From contig CAYPDX010000023.1 in assembly GCA_964409695.1 (NCBI GenBank), positions 1-21,882 on the forward strand: a stretch of 21,882 nucleotides of DNA, read 5' to 3'. The notes beneath the pieces are model-generated. The model was not told where the DNA came from. It made no database searches and saw nothing but the letters and a program-made list of their open reading frames with translations. A program made the translations under genes and the position numbers. This DNA is from JABDAD01 sp964409695 (GTDB lineage Bacteria > Pseudomonadota > Alphaproteobacteria > Rickettsiales > Rickettsiaceae). This document shows, in pieces, positions 1 to 6,113 of this stretch (within the stretch, counting starts at the first letter, position 1; each line of letters opens with the position of its first letter).

Positions 1-1327
1 CTCTCGTCGCATACTTAAGTTTACCAAGTCTACGAAGGTTGTATGCCATACGGTAATACTGCACAATGCCTCTGTATTCAGATTGATATTGCGAGACTAT
101 GCTATAAGCATCATCGACTATGTGCTGTTGCATATGTATTGGTTTCCCATTTTTCATATACCTCTTGCACTTCTCTTGTATCACTGCTTCCGGTACACGT
201 AGTCCAATACTACCGTTGATACTTCGCCTACCTCTGGTGTCATGCTTGGTATCTCCATGGAGTGTATGTACTTCGTATCCTAAAAATTTAGCTTTTTGAC
301 TACTTGCATTAGTAATCAATGTTTTATCAGCATTAAGTTCAAGTTTTAAGATATTACCTAGAAACTCTGCTATTTTATGCTTGATTTCAACTGCTTCATT
401 TTTAGAGCCAATAAATCCCAAAAGAAAATCATCTGCATATCTCACATACCACAGGCGTCTAAAATTAGGATCATTCGGATCGCCTGATGGTGTAGACTGC
501 AATTGCTTGCGCAGTCTTTTTGCTTTCTCAAAATCACCATTATTTTTTGCTTCTGCGGCATGCCATGCCAATCTCTGATAAGGTAGATTATTTCTCCGTC
601 GCTTACCACATGTATATGTCGGTATAAGTTCTTGTTCTACATATTTATCTAAACGGTCTAACACTATATTGCAACAAATTGGTCCAGTGACGCTGCCCTG
701 CGGCACGCCGCTAAAGGTAGCATTAAATTTCCAATCCTCTAAATATCCAGCTTTAAGAAGCCTGGTTATAAGGTTTATGAAACGATTATCTTGGAATCTT
801 TCTTTAATTATGTTTATTAAAATCGTATGATCGATTTTGTCAAAACACGCAGAAAGATCACCCTCGATAAACCACTTAGTTCCTTTACCTTTTATCATGA
901 CTTCTTTAAGTGCTGTGTGACAGCCTCGTCTAGGTCTAAAACCATGAGAATGGTTACTAAATTGAGGTTCGTAGTATGCTTCCAATATTGATTTGATTAC
1001 TTCTTGAAGTAACTTATCAGACCAGATTGGCAACCCTAAAGGTCTCGATTTTCCATTCTTTTTAGTTATGTAAACTCGTTTCACCGGAGTCCATCTATAC
1101 CTTTCATAACGCAGAGCGTCAATTATTGTATCTATCTTTTCCAGTGACATACCATCTACTGTTTCAGAGGTAGCTCCTTTTGTCATTGCTCCATCATTGC
1201 TATAAAGCTTTCCGTAAGCACGCAGGTAGAGGTCTTTCTGATAAAGCATGCTGTATGCATCATTTACCGGCAACCCATGTTGTCCACGTTTGCGTATAAT
1301 AGAGAGTATAGTTTCGGCTTTTCGCAT
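1..1327 (-). CDS. ltrA: Group II intron reverse transcriptase/maturase, C-terminus cut by window edge
   Basis: This gene makes the multifunctional protein that helps splicing of its intron and copies it into DNA during retrohoming. The frame is open from ATG at 1327 to base 1 (442 codons, no stop), with a TAG nine bases upstream of the ATG. Visible reverse transcriptase blocks are KSRPLGLPIWSDKL (RT-1/2), SHGFRPRRGCH (RT-2a), FIEGDLSACFDKIDH (RT-3, first catalytic Asp), GVPQGSVTGP (RT-4) and the catalytic YADD with a following DDFLLGF (RT-5). Next come an ADKT motif with a KAKFLGYEV block (RT-6/7) and the start of the maturase X domain (SIVSQYQSEYRGIVQYY). No disruption is seen, so it may be active if the C-terminus is complete. 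Presence of an endonuclease domain cannot be judged. Confidence 0.93.
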   Translation of the reverse strand, partial: MRKAETILSIIRKRGQHGLPVNDAYSMLYQKDLYLRAYGKLYSNDGAMTKGATSETVDGMSLEKIDTIIDALRYERYRWTPVKRVYITKKNGKSRPLGLPIWSDKLLQEVIKSILEAYYEPQFSNHSHGFRPRRGCHTALKEVMIKGKGTKWFIEGDLSACFDKIDHTILINIIKERFQDNRFINLITRLLKAGYLEDWKFNATFSGVPQGSVTGPICCNIVLDRLDKYVEQELIPTYTCGKRRRNNLPYQRLAWHAAEAKNNGDFEKAKRLRKQLQSTPSGDPNDPNFRRLWYVRYADDFLLGFIGSKNEAVEIKHKIAEFLGNILKLELNADKTLITNASSQKAKFLGYEVHTLHGDTKHDTRGRRSINGSIGLRVPEAVIQEKCKRYMKNGKPIHMQQHIVDDAYSIVSQYQSEYRGIVQYYRMAYNLRRLGKLKYATR

Positions 1328-1862
1328 CTTGCGTACCTAATTATCATTTCTATTAGATTACCTGCCACCCTTTGCCCTGTATGCAGCTCTCCTGCACTCC
1401 GCGAATGGGTCATTTACTCCCCATCGACTACTACGGTGGCTCCGTGACCATAGGACTCTCATCCCTTAGGCCATCCCATGTTTCGTTTTCAAGAAACGTA
1501 TATAGAGTAACTTAGGTTTACCGTTCGTTTCCTTAAATGAGTTCATTACTCATCGTCCTTTAGTCAGAGTGTAACATAGACGAGACTTGTTTCTATGTTT
1601 ACTAAAGGCGCCGGGTTACATACATGCTACCGACGAGTGAAGGTAAACACCACTGCAAACTAGTATTCAAGCGGTATAGCTTTAACCATATTACTCAGGC
1701 ATTGCAGAACTATATCATACATGTATCTGATATATTCCGCTTTAATACCATGCTCTTGTCCCCTCCTCCTTTCAGATTTAGGTAAGGCATTCGCCTCAAG
1801 GTCATTTACTCCGAACCTTGCTTAGCTGTACTAAGAATTTCTTGACGCGCTACATGGCGCAC
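1328..1862 (-). ncRNA. Group II intron RNA domains I to early IV, with candidate EBS1 and EBS2
   Basis: This is the non-coding 5' part of the intron. On the minus strand a perfect 8-bp stem (AACATAGA / TCTATGTT, bases 1598-1569) closes a loop containing AGTCTCG (1587-1581). This is complementary to the last seven exon bases CGAGATT (1869-1863), with one G-U pair. That is the layout of the domain I EBS1 hairpin. Just upstream, GCCTTT (1609-1604) is the exact complement of exon AAAGGC (1875-1870) and is a candidate EBS2. The rest holds several GC-richer stems. I did not fold it completely. Confidence 0.8.
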
Positions 1863-2397
1863 AATCTCGGCCTTTTCGGCGTTGATAAAGCGCTCGAAGT
1901 TTAGTGGCCATCAATTCATCCAACTCATAGGTAATGATATTTGACACTCCATTGTACCAATCGGATGCCACGGTGAAAGGAACCGTTTTTAGAGGCAGTA
2001 CTTGAAAATGTTCCGTTGTATTGATTTCGATTTTGAGTTTTGCAGGCATATTATTGATGGATTCATATTTGTAAATCAACTTTGCACTACGCTCGGTAAT
2101 TTTCCATTTTGGATCCCCTAACCATGGTTTAAACAATTCTCTAATCGCATCAATTGTCTGGCCGATTGGATTAGAGTTTTTTTGAACAAAGTCAATATCT
2201 TCACTGTACCTTGAGGGTGGTTTTAAAAATAATTTATTGAGCGCAGTACCACCGCGAAAAACTAATGCTTCGCTGACGTGTGGGTCATTATACAAATCTA
2301 CTAGTGCTCTACTTATTATTAAATCTTGTTCTATTTGGTCGTACGTTTGCCATAGGGCATTTTTTCGCCATGCTTGGATAAAAATTTCTGGTATCAT
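1831..2397 (-). CDS. abiEii: AbiEii-type nucleotidyltransferase toxin, 5' exon split by group II intron
   Basis: This is the toxin of a type IV toxin-antitoxin / abortive infection pair, a nucleotidyltransferase-fold enzyme. Motifs seen are GGT at residues 49-51 followed by S65, D67 and D69 (RYSEDIDF, the catalytic Ser/Asp-x-Asp pattern), an acidic E124 in LKIEIN, and K175-G-R-D178, the start of motif IV (normally RDxxD). True coding ends at 1863. The intron begins inside the codon after D178 (phase 1), and the last residues and stop at 1831 are intron sequence. Unspliced, the product lacks the rest of motif IV and the C-terminal part. Spliced, it could be restored by an exon beyond base 1. 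The start overlaps the antitoxin stop by four bases (ATGA), indicating translational coupling. Confidence 0.88.
   Translation of the reverse strand: MIPEIFIQAWRKNALWQTYDQIEQDLIISRALVDLYNDPHVSEALVFRGGTALNKLFLKPPSRYSEDIDFVQKNSNPIGQTIDAIRELFKPWLGDPKWKITERSAKLIYKYESINNMPAKLKIEINTTEHFQVLPLKTVPFTVASDWYNGVSNIITYELDELMATKLRALYQRRKGRDCAPCSASRNS
1863..1875 (-). other. Intron target site, IBS1 and IBS2 in the abiEii exon
   Basis: Reading the minus strand, AAAGGC (1875-1870) and CGAGATT (1869-1863) are adjacent and end exactly at the intron boundary. They match the candidate EBS2 and EBS1 of the intron, with one wobble pair. This is the sequence by which the intron recognises its insertion site. Confidence 0.75.
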
Positions 2398-3200
2398 AAA
2401 TCACTCTCAAAATCAGTATTTTCAATAATTTTCCATTTTTTACACCGAGGATGCCCGGTTTTTGATATGTATGGAACAAGCGAAACAAAAGGTCTTCCCG
2501 AATCTTTTAGGTATTCTAAAAGCCTATCGATTATTTTCTGTTTCTTTTCTTCATCTTCCATAACGTCAATTTTCTCCAAAACAAATCCTAATCGTTGAAT
2601 TTGCGCTACTTCCCCTAAGCGCTCAGCAAGTTCAATCAATTTATTTTCATCGATACTGGGAGCAAGTTCTGATAAGACTGTAGCAATGTGGCTAATACCA
2701 GCAGCCCTCGCTGAATATTTGAAAAGATCAATAGCCAGTAACTCCGGTGTAGCTACTTTTAAATAACCGGTACTCACGACAAAATCTTTAGTCGGTAAAC
2801 CTTCCAAAGAATCCTTGTAGACAAGTTGAATCACTACATCCCCAAATTTAAGGGGATGCTTAACCCGTTTGTTAGTGATCACTTGAAAACGTGCTGGTTT
2901 TTGATGGGTCGCGCCATAAAACAATCCGGCACTAAGTAGGCCAACATAATAATCAACATTTAGATGTTTCATGATAATAGGAACTAATTCTTCTGCTGGA
3001 ATAGACCCGTAGGGTTGATATTCGGGCGGAACCATCACATAAAGCCCCTTTATTGGGGTAATAATTTTATTCGCTTTTTTAAGTCGAAACAGACCAGCTT
3101 TGGCTGCATTTTCTGAGATATGCAAATCTTGAATGATTTCTTGGAAGGTAAAATGCCTTTTACCGTACATTCTTATTTTATCTAAATACTCAATAAACAT
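2394..3200 (-). CDS. abiEi: AbiEi-family antitoxin / transcriptional autoregulator
   Basis: This is the 268-residue partner of the nucleotidyltransferase toxin. Residues about 10-60 form a winged-helix region (KRHFTFQEIIQDLHIS, then NAAKAGLFRLKKANKI, then the KGLYVMVPPEY wing) typical of AbiEi N-terminal domains. The middle and C-terminal parts carry the AbiEi-like pattern around LLSAGLFYGATHQKP, FVVSTGYLKVATPELLAIDL and a helical tail. In characterised AbiE systems AbiEi neutralises the toxin and represses its operon by binding inverted repeats. Here strong inverted repeats lie directly upstream and even overlap the start codon. The RBS AAAGGA (3212-3207) precedes the ATG by six bases. The gene is intact and the antitoxin likely functional. 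Confidence 0.88.
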   Translation of the reverse strand: MFIEYLDKIRMYGKRHFTFQEIIQDLHISENAAKAGLFRLKKANKIITPIKGLYVMVPPEYQPYGSIPAEELVPIIMKHLNVDYYVGLLSAGLFYGATHQKPARFQVITNKRVKHPLKFGDVVIQLVYKDSLEGLPTKDFVVSTGYLKVATPELLAIDLFKYSARAAGISHIATVLSELAPSIDENKLIELAERLGEVAQIQRLGFVLEKIDVMEDEEKKQKIIDRLLEYLKDSGRPFVSLVPYISKTGHPRCKKWKIIENTDFESDL

Positions 3201-3246
3201 ATCATGTCCTTTAGGTTACGAATTTCAACACCTAAAGGACATGATA
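3200..3246 (-). promoter_or_regulatory. 17-bp inverted repeat over the abiEi RBS and start, candidate operator or RNA hairpin
   Basis: The arms TATCATGTCCTTTAGGT (3200-3216) and ACCTAAAGGACATGATA (3230-3246) are perfect inverted copies 13 bases apart. In the abiEi mRNA the 3' arm contains the Shine-Dalgarno AAAGGA and reaches the A of the AUG. The leader could therefore fold into a hairpin that hides the ribosome binding site. As DNA, it is a good candidate for AbiEi binding. The sequence cannot say which of the two operates. Confidence 0.7.
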
Positions 3247-3286
3247 GACTTGTTTTGCTCTATAGTCAAGACATTTTATGCCTAGC

Positions 3287-3325
3287 ATGTCCCTTAGGTT
3301 ACGAATATCACAACCTAGAGGACAT
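3287..3325. promoter_or_regulatory. Second copy of the abiEi upstream inverted repeat
   Basis: ATGTCCCTTAGGTT (3287-3300) and AACCTAGAGGACAT (3312-3325) form an inverted repeat with 12 of 14 positions matching. It carries the same ATGTCC-TAGGTT core as the dyad on the abiEi start. Its distance from that dyad is about 86 bases. Confidence 0.6.
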
Positions 3326-3392
3326 ATCGTACTCATTTGAGTAATTGCACATTAATAGATAATTTAAAGGTATTCCTTGGCTTTTTGTGTCT

Positions 3393-3438
3393 ATCATGTC
3401 CTTTAGGTTTCATTTTTCGTTATTTTAAGGACATGGTA
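3393..3438. promoter_or_regulatory. Third, weaker copy of the abiEi upstream inverted repeat
   Basis: ATCATGTCCTTTAGGTTT starts at 3393 and is identical to the first dyad for 16 bases. Its partner arm TTAAGGACATGGTA (3425-3438) keeps the AAGGACAT core but not the outer or inner matches. The three dyads form a graded series upstream of abiEi. Confidence 0.55.
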
Positions 3439-3455
3439 AGCTTATTTTGAAAACG

Positions 3456-3541
3456 CCTTATTATCGAAAATAGCGTTAATCGATAATAACGGCATTTCTT
3501 ATCACCACGGATGGTGATAATTGGTAGCATTATTATCGAAA
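3456..3541. repeat. Cluster of TTATTATCGA dyads with a central TTATCACCA hairpin
   Basis: TTATTATCGA (3458-3467) and TCGATAATAA (3480-3489) form a perfect 10-bp inverted repeat. A further direct half-site TTATTATCGAAA lies at 3530-3541. Between them is a separate 9-bp hairpin, TTATCACCA (3499-3507) and TGGTGATAA (3512-3520), with a 4-base loop. No gene starts at them on either strand. They may be the operator remains of a deleted module. Confidence 0.5.
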
Positions 3542-3570
3542 TCTGCTAGAATCGCAGTCAGTGAAGTTGA

Positions 3571-3610
3571 CATTCCCCACCCAGTTTGGAGGTGGTTATT
3601 TTGAGGAATG
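3571..3610. repeat. Imperfect stem-loop CATTCC...GGAATG between vapC remnant and the dyad cluster
   Basis: The outer arms CATTCC (3571-3576) and GGAATG (3605-3610) enclose inner arms CCACC (3577-3581) and GGTGG (3591-3595). It lies downstream of the vapC remnant (minus strand) and could act as a transcript end. There is no clear U-run, so a terminator is not asserted. Confidence 0.35.
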
Positions 3611-3631
3611 CTAACCTCCGCCAGCACATTA

Positions 3632-3907
3632 TTAAGCTAATAAGACTTCAAGAACTTTTATTCTTTTGAAATCACGACCATTCATTGTAAGTACTGAATG
3701 ATAAGGATGTAATTGAGTTTATTATATGTTCGACAAAGCGGATCTTTTTATTCGTCTTGCTTCTGCATCCGCTCTATTAATTTCTACTAATAATTCGGTA
3801 ATTGTAATCGCGCTAATATAGGTGTCTTTATAGTTGCTACATTTTTCGAAATTTATTTTACCACGCTTTGCTGATGTAATTATAGAAGTGTCAATAATTA
3901 ATCCCAT
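3632..3907 (-). pseudogene. VapC-like PIN-domain toxin, internally deleted and frameshifted
   Basis: PIN-domain RNases cleave RNA with an Asp/Glu cluster. The N-terminal frame (3907 to 3722, 61 residues) has the canonical start GLIIDTSII with the first catalytic Asp, then SAITITELLVEI with the second acidic residue. It stops after SALSNI. A different frame just downstream (3719 to 3632) encodes LHPYHSVLTMNGRDFKRIK and ends EVLLA-stop, which is the usual VapC C-terminus (LLTxNxRDFxRI). About 50 residues of the middle, including the usual third acidic site, are missing, and the two ends are out of frame. The toxin is therefore almost certainly dead. It starts three bases after the antitoxin stop. 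Confidence 0.78.
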
Positions 3908-3910
3908 TTA

Positions 3911-4177
3911 TTAAAAACCCACTTCATCTTTTAATGATCTAATTTTTTCAATATCCTTGGTAAATTGAGTTACATCTCCTTCATCTAGGTGAGGTGCGTT
4001 TAAGAACAAGTCATTCAGGTTTTTAACGGAGATTGTAGATTTTTTTTGGACCGGAGTTAACTTTGCCACTACATTCACTCCCTTCTTAATTTCAAAAACC
4101 TCGCCTTTGTAATCTACGCGGGCAATAATATCTGAGAAAGATCTCGCCATTTCAGTAACGGTAATGATATGTGCCAT
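3911..4177 (-). CDS. Phd/YefM-like (VapB) antitoxin of type II toxin-antitoxin pair
   Basis: This 88-residue protein has an N-terminal Phd/YefM-type DNA-binding region (ITVTEMARSFSDIIARV, then a GEVFEIKKGVNVVAKL strand). Its acidic C-terminal half (NAPHLDEGDVTQFTKDIEKI) is the part expected to wrap the PIN toxin. It is encoded just upstream of the vapC remnant in the usual antitoxin-first order with a 3-base gap. The antitoxin looks intact although its toxin is broken, so it may persist as a free repressor, as an anti-addiction factor, or by chance. No RBS stronger than AGA-rich sequence is seen before the ATG at 4177. Confidence 0.8.
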   Translation of the reverse strand: MAHIITVTEMARSFSDIIARVDYKGEVFEIKKGVNVVAKLTPVQKKSTISVKNLNDLFLNAPHLDEGDVTQFTKDIEKIRSLKDEVGF

Positions 4178-4279
4178 ATTCTATGAGAGATTTCAATGTG
4201 TTTTAATGGTAATAATATAAGGTTTACGAAGTGGTGTAAAACTGTTACGATTAGGGGCTATGTTTTATAAAATATAAGT
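4178..4279. promoter_or_regulatory. Divergent intergenic region between antitoxin genes
   Basis: About 100 bases separate the minus-strand Phd-type antitoxin from the plus-strand ribbon-helix-helix antitoxin, so both promoters should lie here. AT-rich -10-like stretches (TAATATAAGG, TTTTATAAAATATAAG) are visible. I could not pick a convincing -35/-10 pair or operator. Confidence 0.4.
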
Positions 4280-4510
4280 ATGCGTACGATGGTTAAAAAT
4301 CCACGGATAAATGTTACTTTTGATACAGAGGCTGCTGATATGCTTTCAGATTTGTCATTCAAACAACATAAGTTAGTAGCTGGCCTTGTTCGAGGATTGA
4401 CGTTAGAGGCGGTAGAAATGCGTGAAGACTTCTACTTGTCTACGTTTGCTGAAAAATTAGATAAAGAGAATGTTAAAACATATAGTCATGAAGAGGCGTG
4501 GGGAAGGTAA
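4280..4510 (+). CDS. Orphan ribbon-helix-helix / RelB-like antitoxin
   Basis: This is a small 76-residue protein. A beta strand (RINVTFDTEAADML) is followed by two helices (SDLSFKQHKLVAGLVRGLTLEAVEM), as in ribbon-helix-helix antitoxins. Its acidic C-terminal tail (DKENVKTYSHEEAWGR) resembles RelB/StbD-type tails that bind a RelE-like toxin. No toxin gene follows: the next frame, three bases on, is glutathione peroxidase, whose RBS GGGAAGG lies inside the end of this gene. ATG at 4280 and ATG at 4289 are both possible starts. The domain assignment is by pattern only; the family is likely but not certain. Confidence 0.65.
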   Translation: MRTMVKNPRINVTFDTEAADMLSDLSFKQHKLVAGLVRGLTLEAVEMREDFYLSTFAEKLDKENVKTYSHEEAWGR

Positions 4511-4513
4511 TAA

Positions 4514-5065
4514 GTGAAAAAATTTCTACTAATCCTTCTTTTAATATTTAATGCAGGGGTTTCTATGGCATCTAATCAGAATAATATCTATCAATTCTCT
4601 TTTGAAAAATTAAATGGTGAGGATTTTAAATTATCTCAATTTCAAGGTAGGGTTCTGTTAATTGTAAACACAGCATCTGAGTGTGGATTCACAAAGCAAT
4701 ATGCTGCATTAGAATCTTTATATGAGAAATATAAAGAGCAGGGGCTTGTTGTTATAGGAGTGCCAAGTAATGATTTTGGCTCGCAAGAGCCTGGGACAGA
4801 CGATCAAATTCACAAATTTTGTCAGATAAATTTTGGTATTACATTCCCTATTGTGAAGAAGGAAGTGGTTAAAGGCGAGCACGCTCATCCTTTCTATCTA
4901 TTTGCTAAAAATGAACTTGGGTTTGGTACGGCGCCAAAATGGAATTTTCATAAATATCTAATAGATAGGAGTGGAAGATTGGTTGATTATTTTAACTCGA
5001 CAACCGAACCAGATAGTCAAAAATTAGTTAAAGTGGTTGAAAAATTGCTCGAAGAGAAAAGCTAG
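4514..5065 (+). CDS. Glutathione peroxidase family protein, Cys type, with signal peptide
   Basis: This is a thiol peroxidase that reduces hydrogen peroxide or lipid hydroperoxides, probably in the periplasm. It starts at GTG 4514 with RBS GGGAAGG (4501-4507). The N-terminus KKFLLILLLIFNAGVSMAS is a typical signal peptide. Catalytic tetrad residues are all present: peroxidatic Cys57 in NTASECGFT, Gln91 in SNDFGSQEPG, and Trp143-Asn144 in KWNFHKYL. The 183-residue length fits the family plus a signal sequence. It is three bases downstream of the orphan antitoxin, so the two are probably cotranscribed. Its end is followed after ten bases by the dipeptidase gene. Thioredoxin rather than glutathione could be the donor, as for many bacterial members. 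Confidence 0.9.
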   Translation: MKKFLLILLLIFNAGVSMASNQNNIYQFSFEKLNGEDFKLSQFQGRVLLIVNTASECGFTKQYAALESLYEKYKEQGLVVIGVPSNDFGSQEPGTDDQIHKFCQINFGITFPIVKKEVVKGEHAHPFYLFAKNELGFGTAPKWNFHKYLIDRSGRLVDYFNSTTEPDSQKLVKVVEKLLEEKS

Positions 5066-5075
5066 GGGGGAGCTT

Positions 5076-5747
5076 ATGCTAAATTTTATTTTAATTTCTG
5101 ATCCAAAAATACTCTCAATTGAAATACGTGAGAATGAAGATCCATTTCTTGATTTAAGAGATCAAAAAATTATTTCATTTGGTCCATCTCCAGAGATTCC
5201 TAATAATAATGATTATACAAAAATGCGTAAGGAGGTTTATGACAGGCTTGTGCTTGCACAATCTATGCTTCCTGATGGTATTAGATTGCGTCTATATGAA
5301 GGACATAGGAGCCTTGCTTTGCAAGAAAAACTCTATACAGATCGTTATAATAAAGTAAAGGAAGCTAATCCATCTTGGAATCAAGAAGAAATATTCCAAG
5401 AAACAACAAAACTAGTTGCTCCAGTGATAAATCTTGATGGATCACTCAATGTTCCTCCTCATTCAACAGGTGGCGCTGTAGATGTTTATCTTATAGATGA
5501 GCGAGGTAATAAGCTTGATATGGGAATGAATGCTGATGATTGGGTCAATGATTTAGATGGTATATTATCTAAAACCGATTCTAAGGCAATTTCTGAGCAA
5601 GCTATTCATAATCGAAAAATCATGAGTGAAGTTTTAGAAAAAGCAGGTTTTGTAAATTACCCAACAGAATATTGGCATTGGTCTTATGGTGATAGATATT
5701 GGGCTTATCATACGGGTAAAGAATATGCTATTTATGGTTCTAAATAG
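5076..5747 (+). CDS. VanX/DdpX-type D-alanyl-D-alanine dipeptidase
   Basis: This is a zinc peptidase of the VanX (M15D) family that splits D-Ala-D-Ala. Such enzymes recycle peptidoglycan dipeptide in the cytoplasm or periplasm. Using the ATG at 5076 (223 residues), the motifs are YEGHRSL (R78, transition-state Arg), H129 and D136 in PPHSTGGAVDV (SxHxxGxAxD zinc site), and E198 with H201 in TEYWHW (catalytic Glu and third zinc ligand). The start at 5076 is favoured by the RBS GGGGGAG about four bases before it; the frame is also open upstream into the gpx end. No signal peptide is evident. It appears to share a transcript with the peroxidase. In a thin-walled intracellular bacterium a murein-recycling role is plausible, and resistance is not implied. 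Confidence 0.9.
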   Translation: MLNFILISDPKILSIEIRENEDPFLDLRDQKIISFGPSPEIPNNNDYTKMRKEVYDRLVLAQSMLPDGIRLRLYEGHRSLALQEKLYTDRYNKVKEANPSWNQEEIFQETTKLVAPVINLDGSLNVPPHSTGGAVDVYLIDERGNKLDMGMNADDWVNDLDGILSKTDSKAISEQAIHNRKIMSEVLEKAGFVNYPTEYWHWSYGDRYWAYHTGKEYAIYGSK

Positions 5748-5751
5748 TATT

Positions 5752-6064
5752 TTACATCTTTATTACATCAACAAATAGATAAGCTGCAATTGACCATACA
5801 ATAATGGCGGCAACCTTATTGATGATCCGTTCTTATCTATACTATTCAAATAATGCCCAGCATAGGCTAAGCTAAAAACAATATCCAAGAAACTATTATG
5901 CAAGTTGCTGTGAAGACAAATTTGAGAATACCCTTATACGCAAGAGAATTTGTACCCATTACCATTATTGTATCAATTAAGCATGGGGGGTTTAAGAGTG
6001 AAACTGAGAGTGCAAAAAGTACCTGTTTTTTCCATGATAAAGCTCCTCCTGACTGGCCGCTCAA
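5752..6064 (-). pseudogene. LysE/ArgO-family exporter remnant, 5'-truncated and frameshifted
   Basis: This is the C-terminal half of an amino-acid exporter. The first frame (6064 to 5867) has the family-like SVSLLNPPCLIDTIMVMGTNS block, where NP and D match the LysE/ArgO TLLNPHxYLDT pattern, and a following membrane helix. It stops at the TAG after WILFLA. The next frame continues SLAYAGHYLNSIDKNGSS, and a third frame gives NKVAAIIVWSIAAYLFVDVIKM-stop, the last membrane helix. Two frameshifts and loss of the N-terminal half mean it is not functional. The 5' end of the remnant carries no natural start. Confidence 0.7.
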
Positions 6065-6113
6065 TTCTGTATGATACAGAGTTATTCAAGATTATTTCTA
6101 AATATTGAGAAAA

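Larger units (their letters stand above)
1..1862 (-). mobile_element. Group II intron, 5' part (3' end outside window)
   Basis: The intron is read on the minus strand. It begins at base 1862 with GTGCGCC, the usual 5' end of bacterial group II introns (GUGYG). It then has about 535 bases of structured non-coding RNA before the maturase gene, which lies in the domain IV position. The preceding base ends the 5' exon of abiEii. A loop 275 bases into the intron can pair with the exon end, as expected of EBS1-IBS1, so the boundary is well supported. The sequence shows more than 1.86 kb of intron. Domains V and VI and the 3' splice site lie left of base 1 and cannot be assessed. Confidence 0.9.

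Noticed and set aside
381..578. Plus-strand open frame of 65 codons within the maturase region
   Set aside because: It lies antisense to the clearly conserved reverse transcriptase frame around its YADD motif and has no own family features.
2374..2598. Plus-strand open frame overlapping the abiEi-abiEii junction
   Set aside because: It is antisense to the coding end of abiEi, has low-complexity composition and no RBS.
3200..3438. Three similar repeat units with spacers as a CRISPR array
   Set aside because: Units are themselves inverted repeats, differ in length and quality, and are spaced 86 and about 107 bases apart with no uniform spacers or cas genes.
3541..3660. Folded-looking region as a tRNA gene
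   Set aside because: No cloverleaf with T-loop GTTCGA-like and D-loop signatures is present; the stem pattern is a simple imperfect hairpin.
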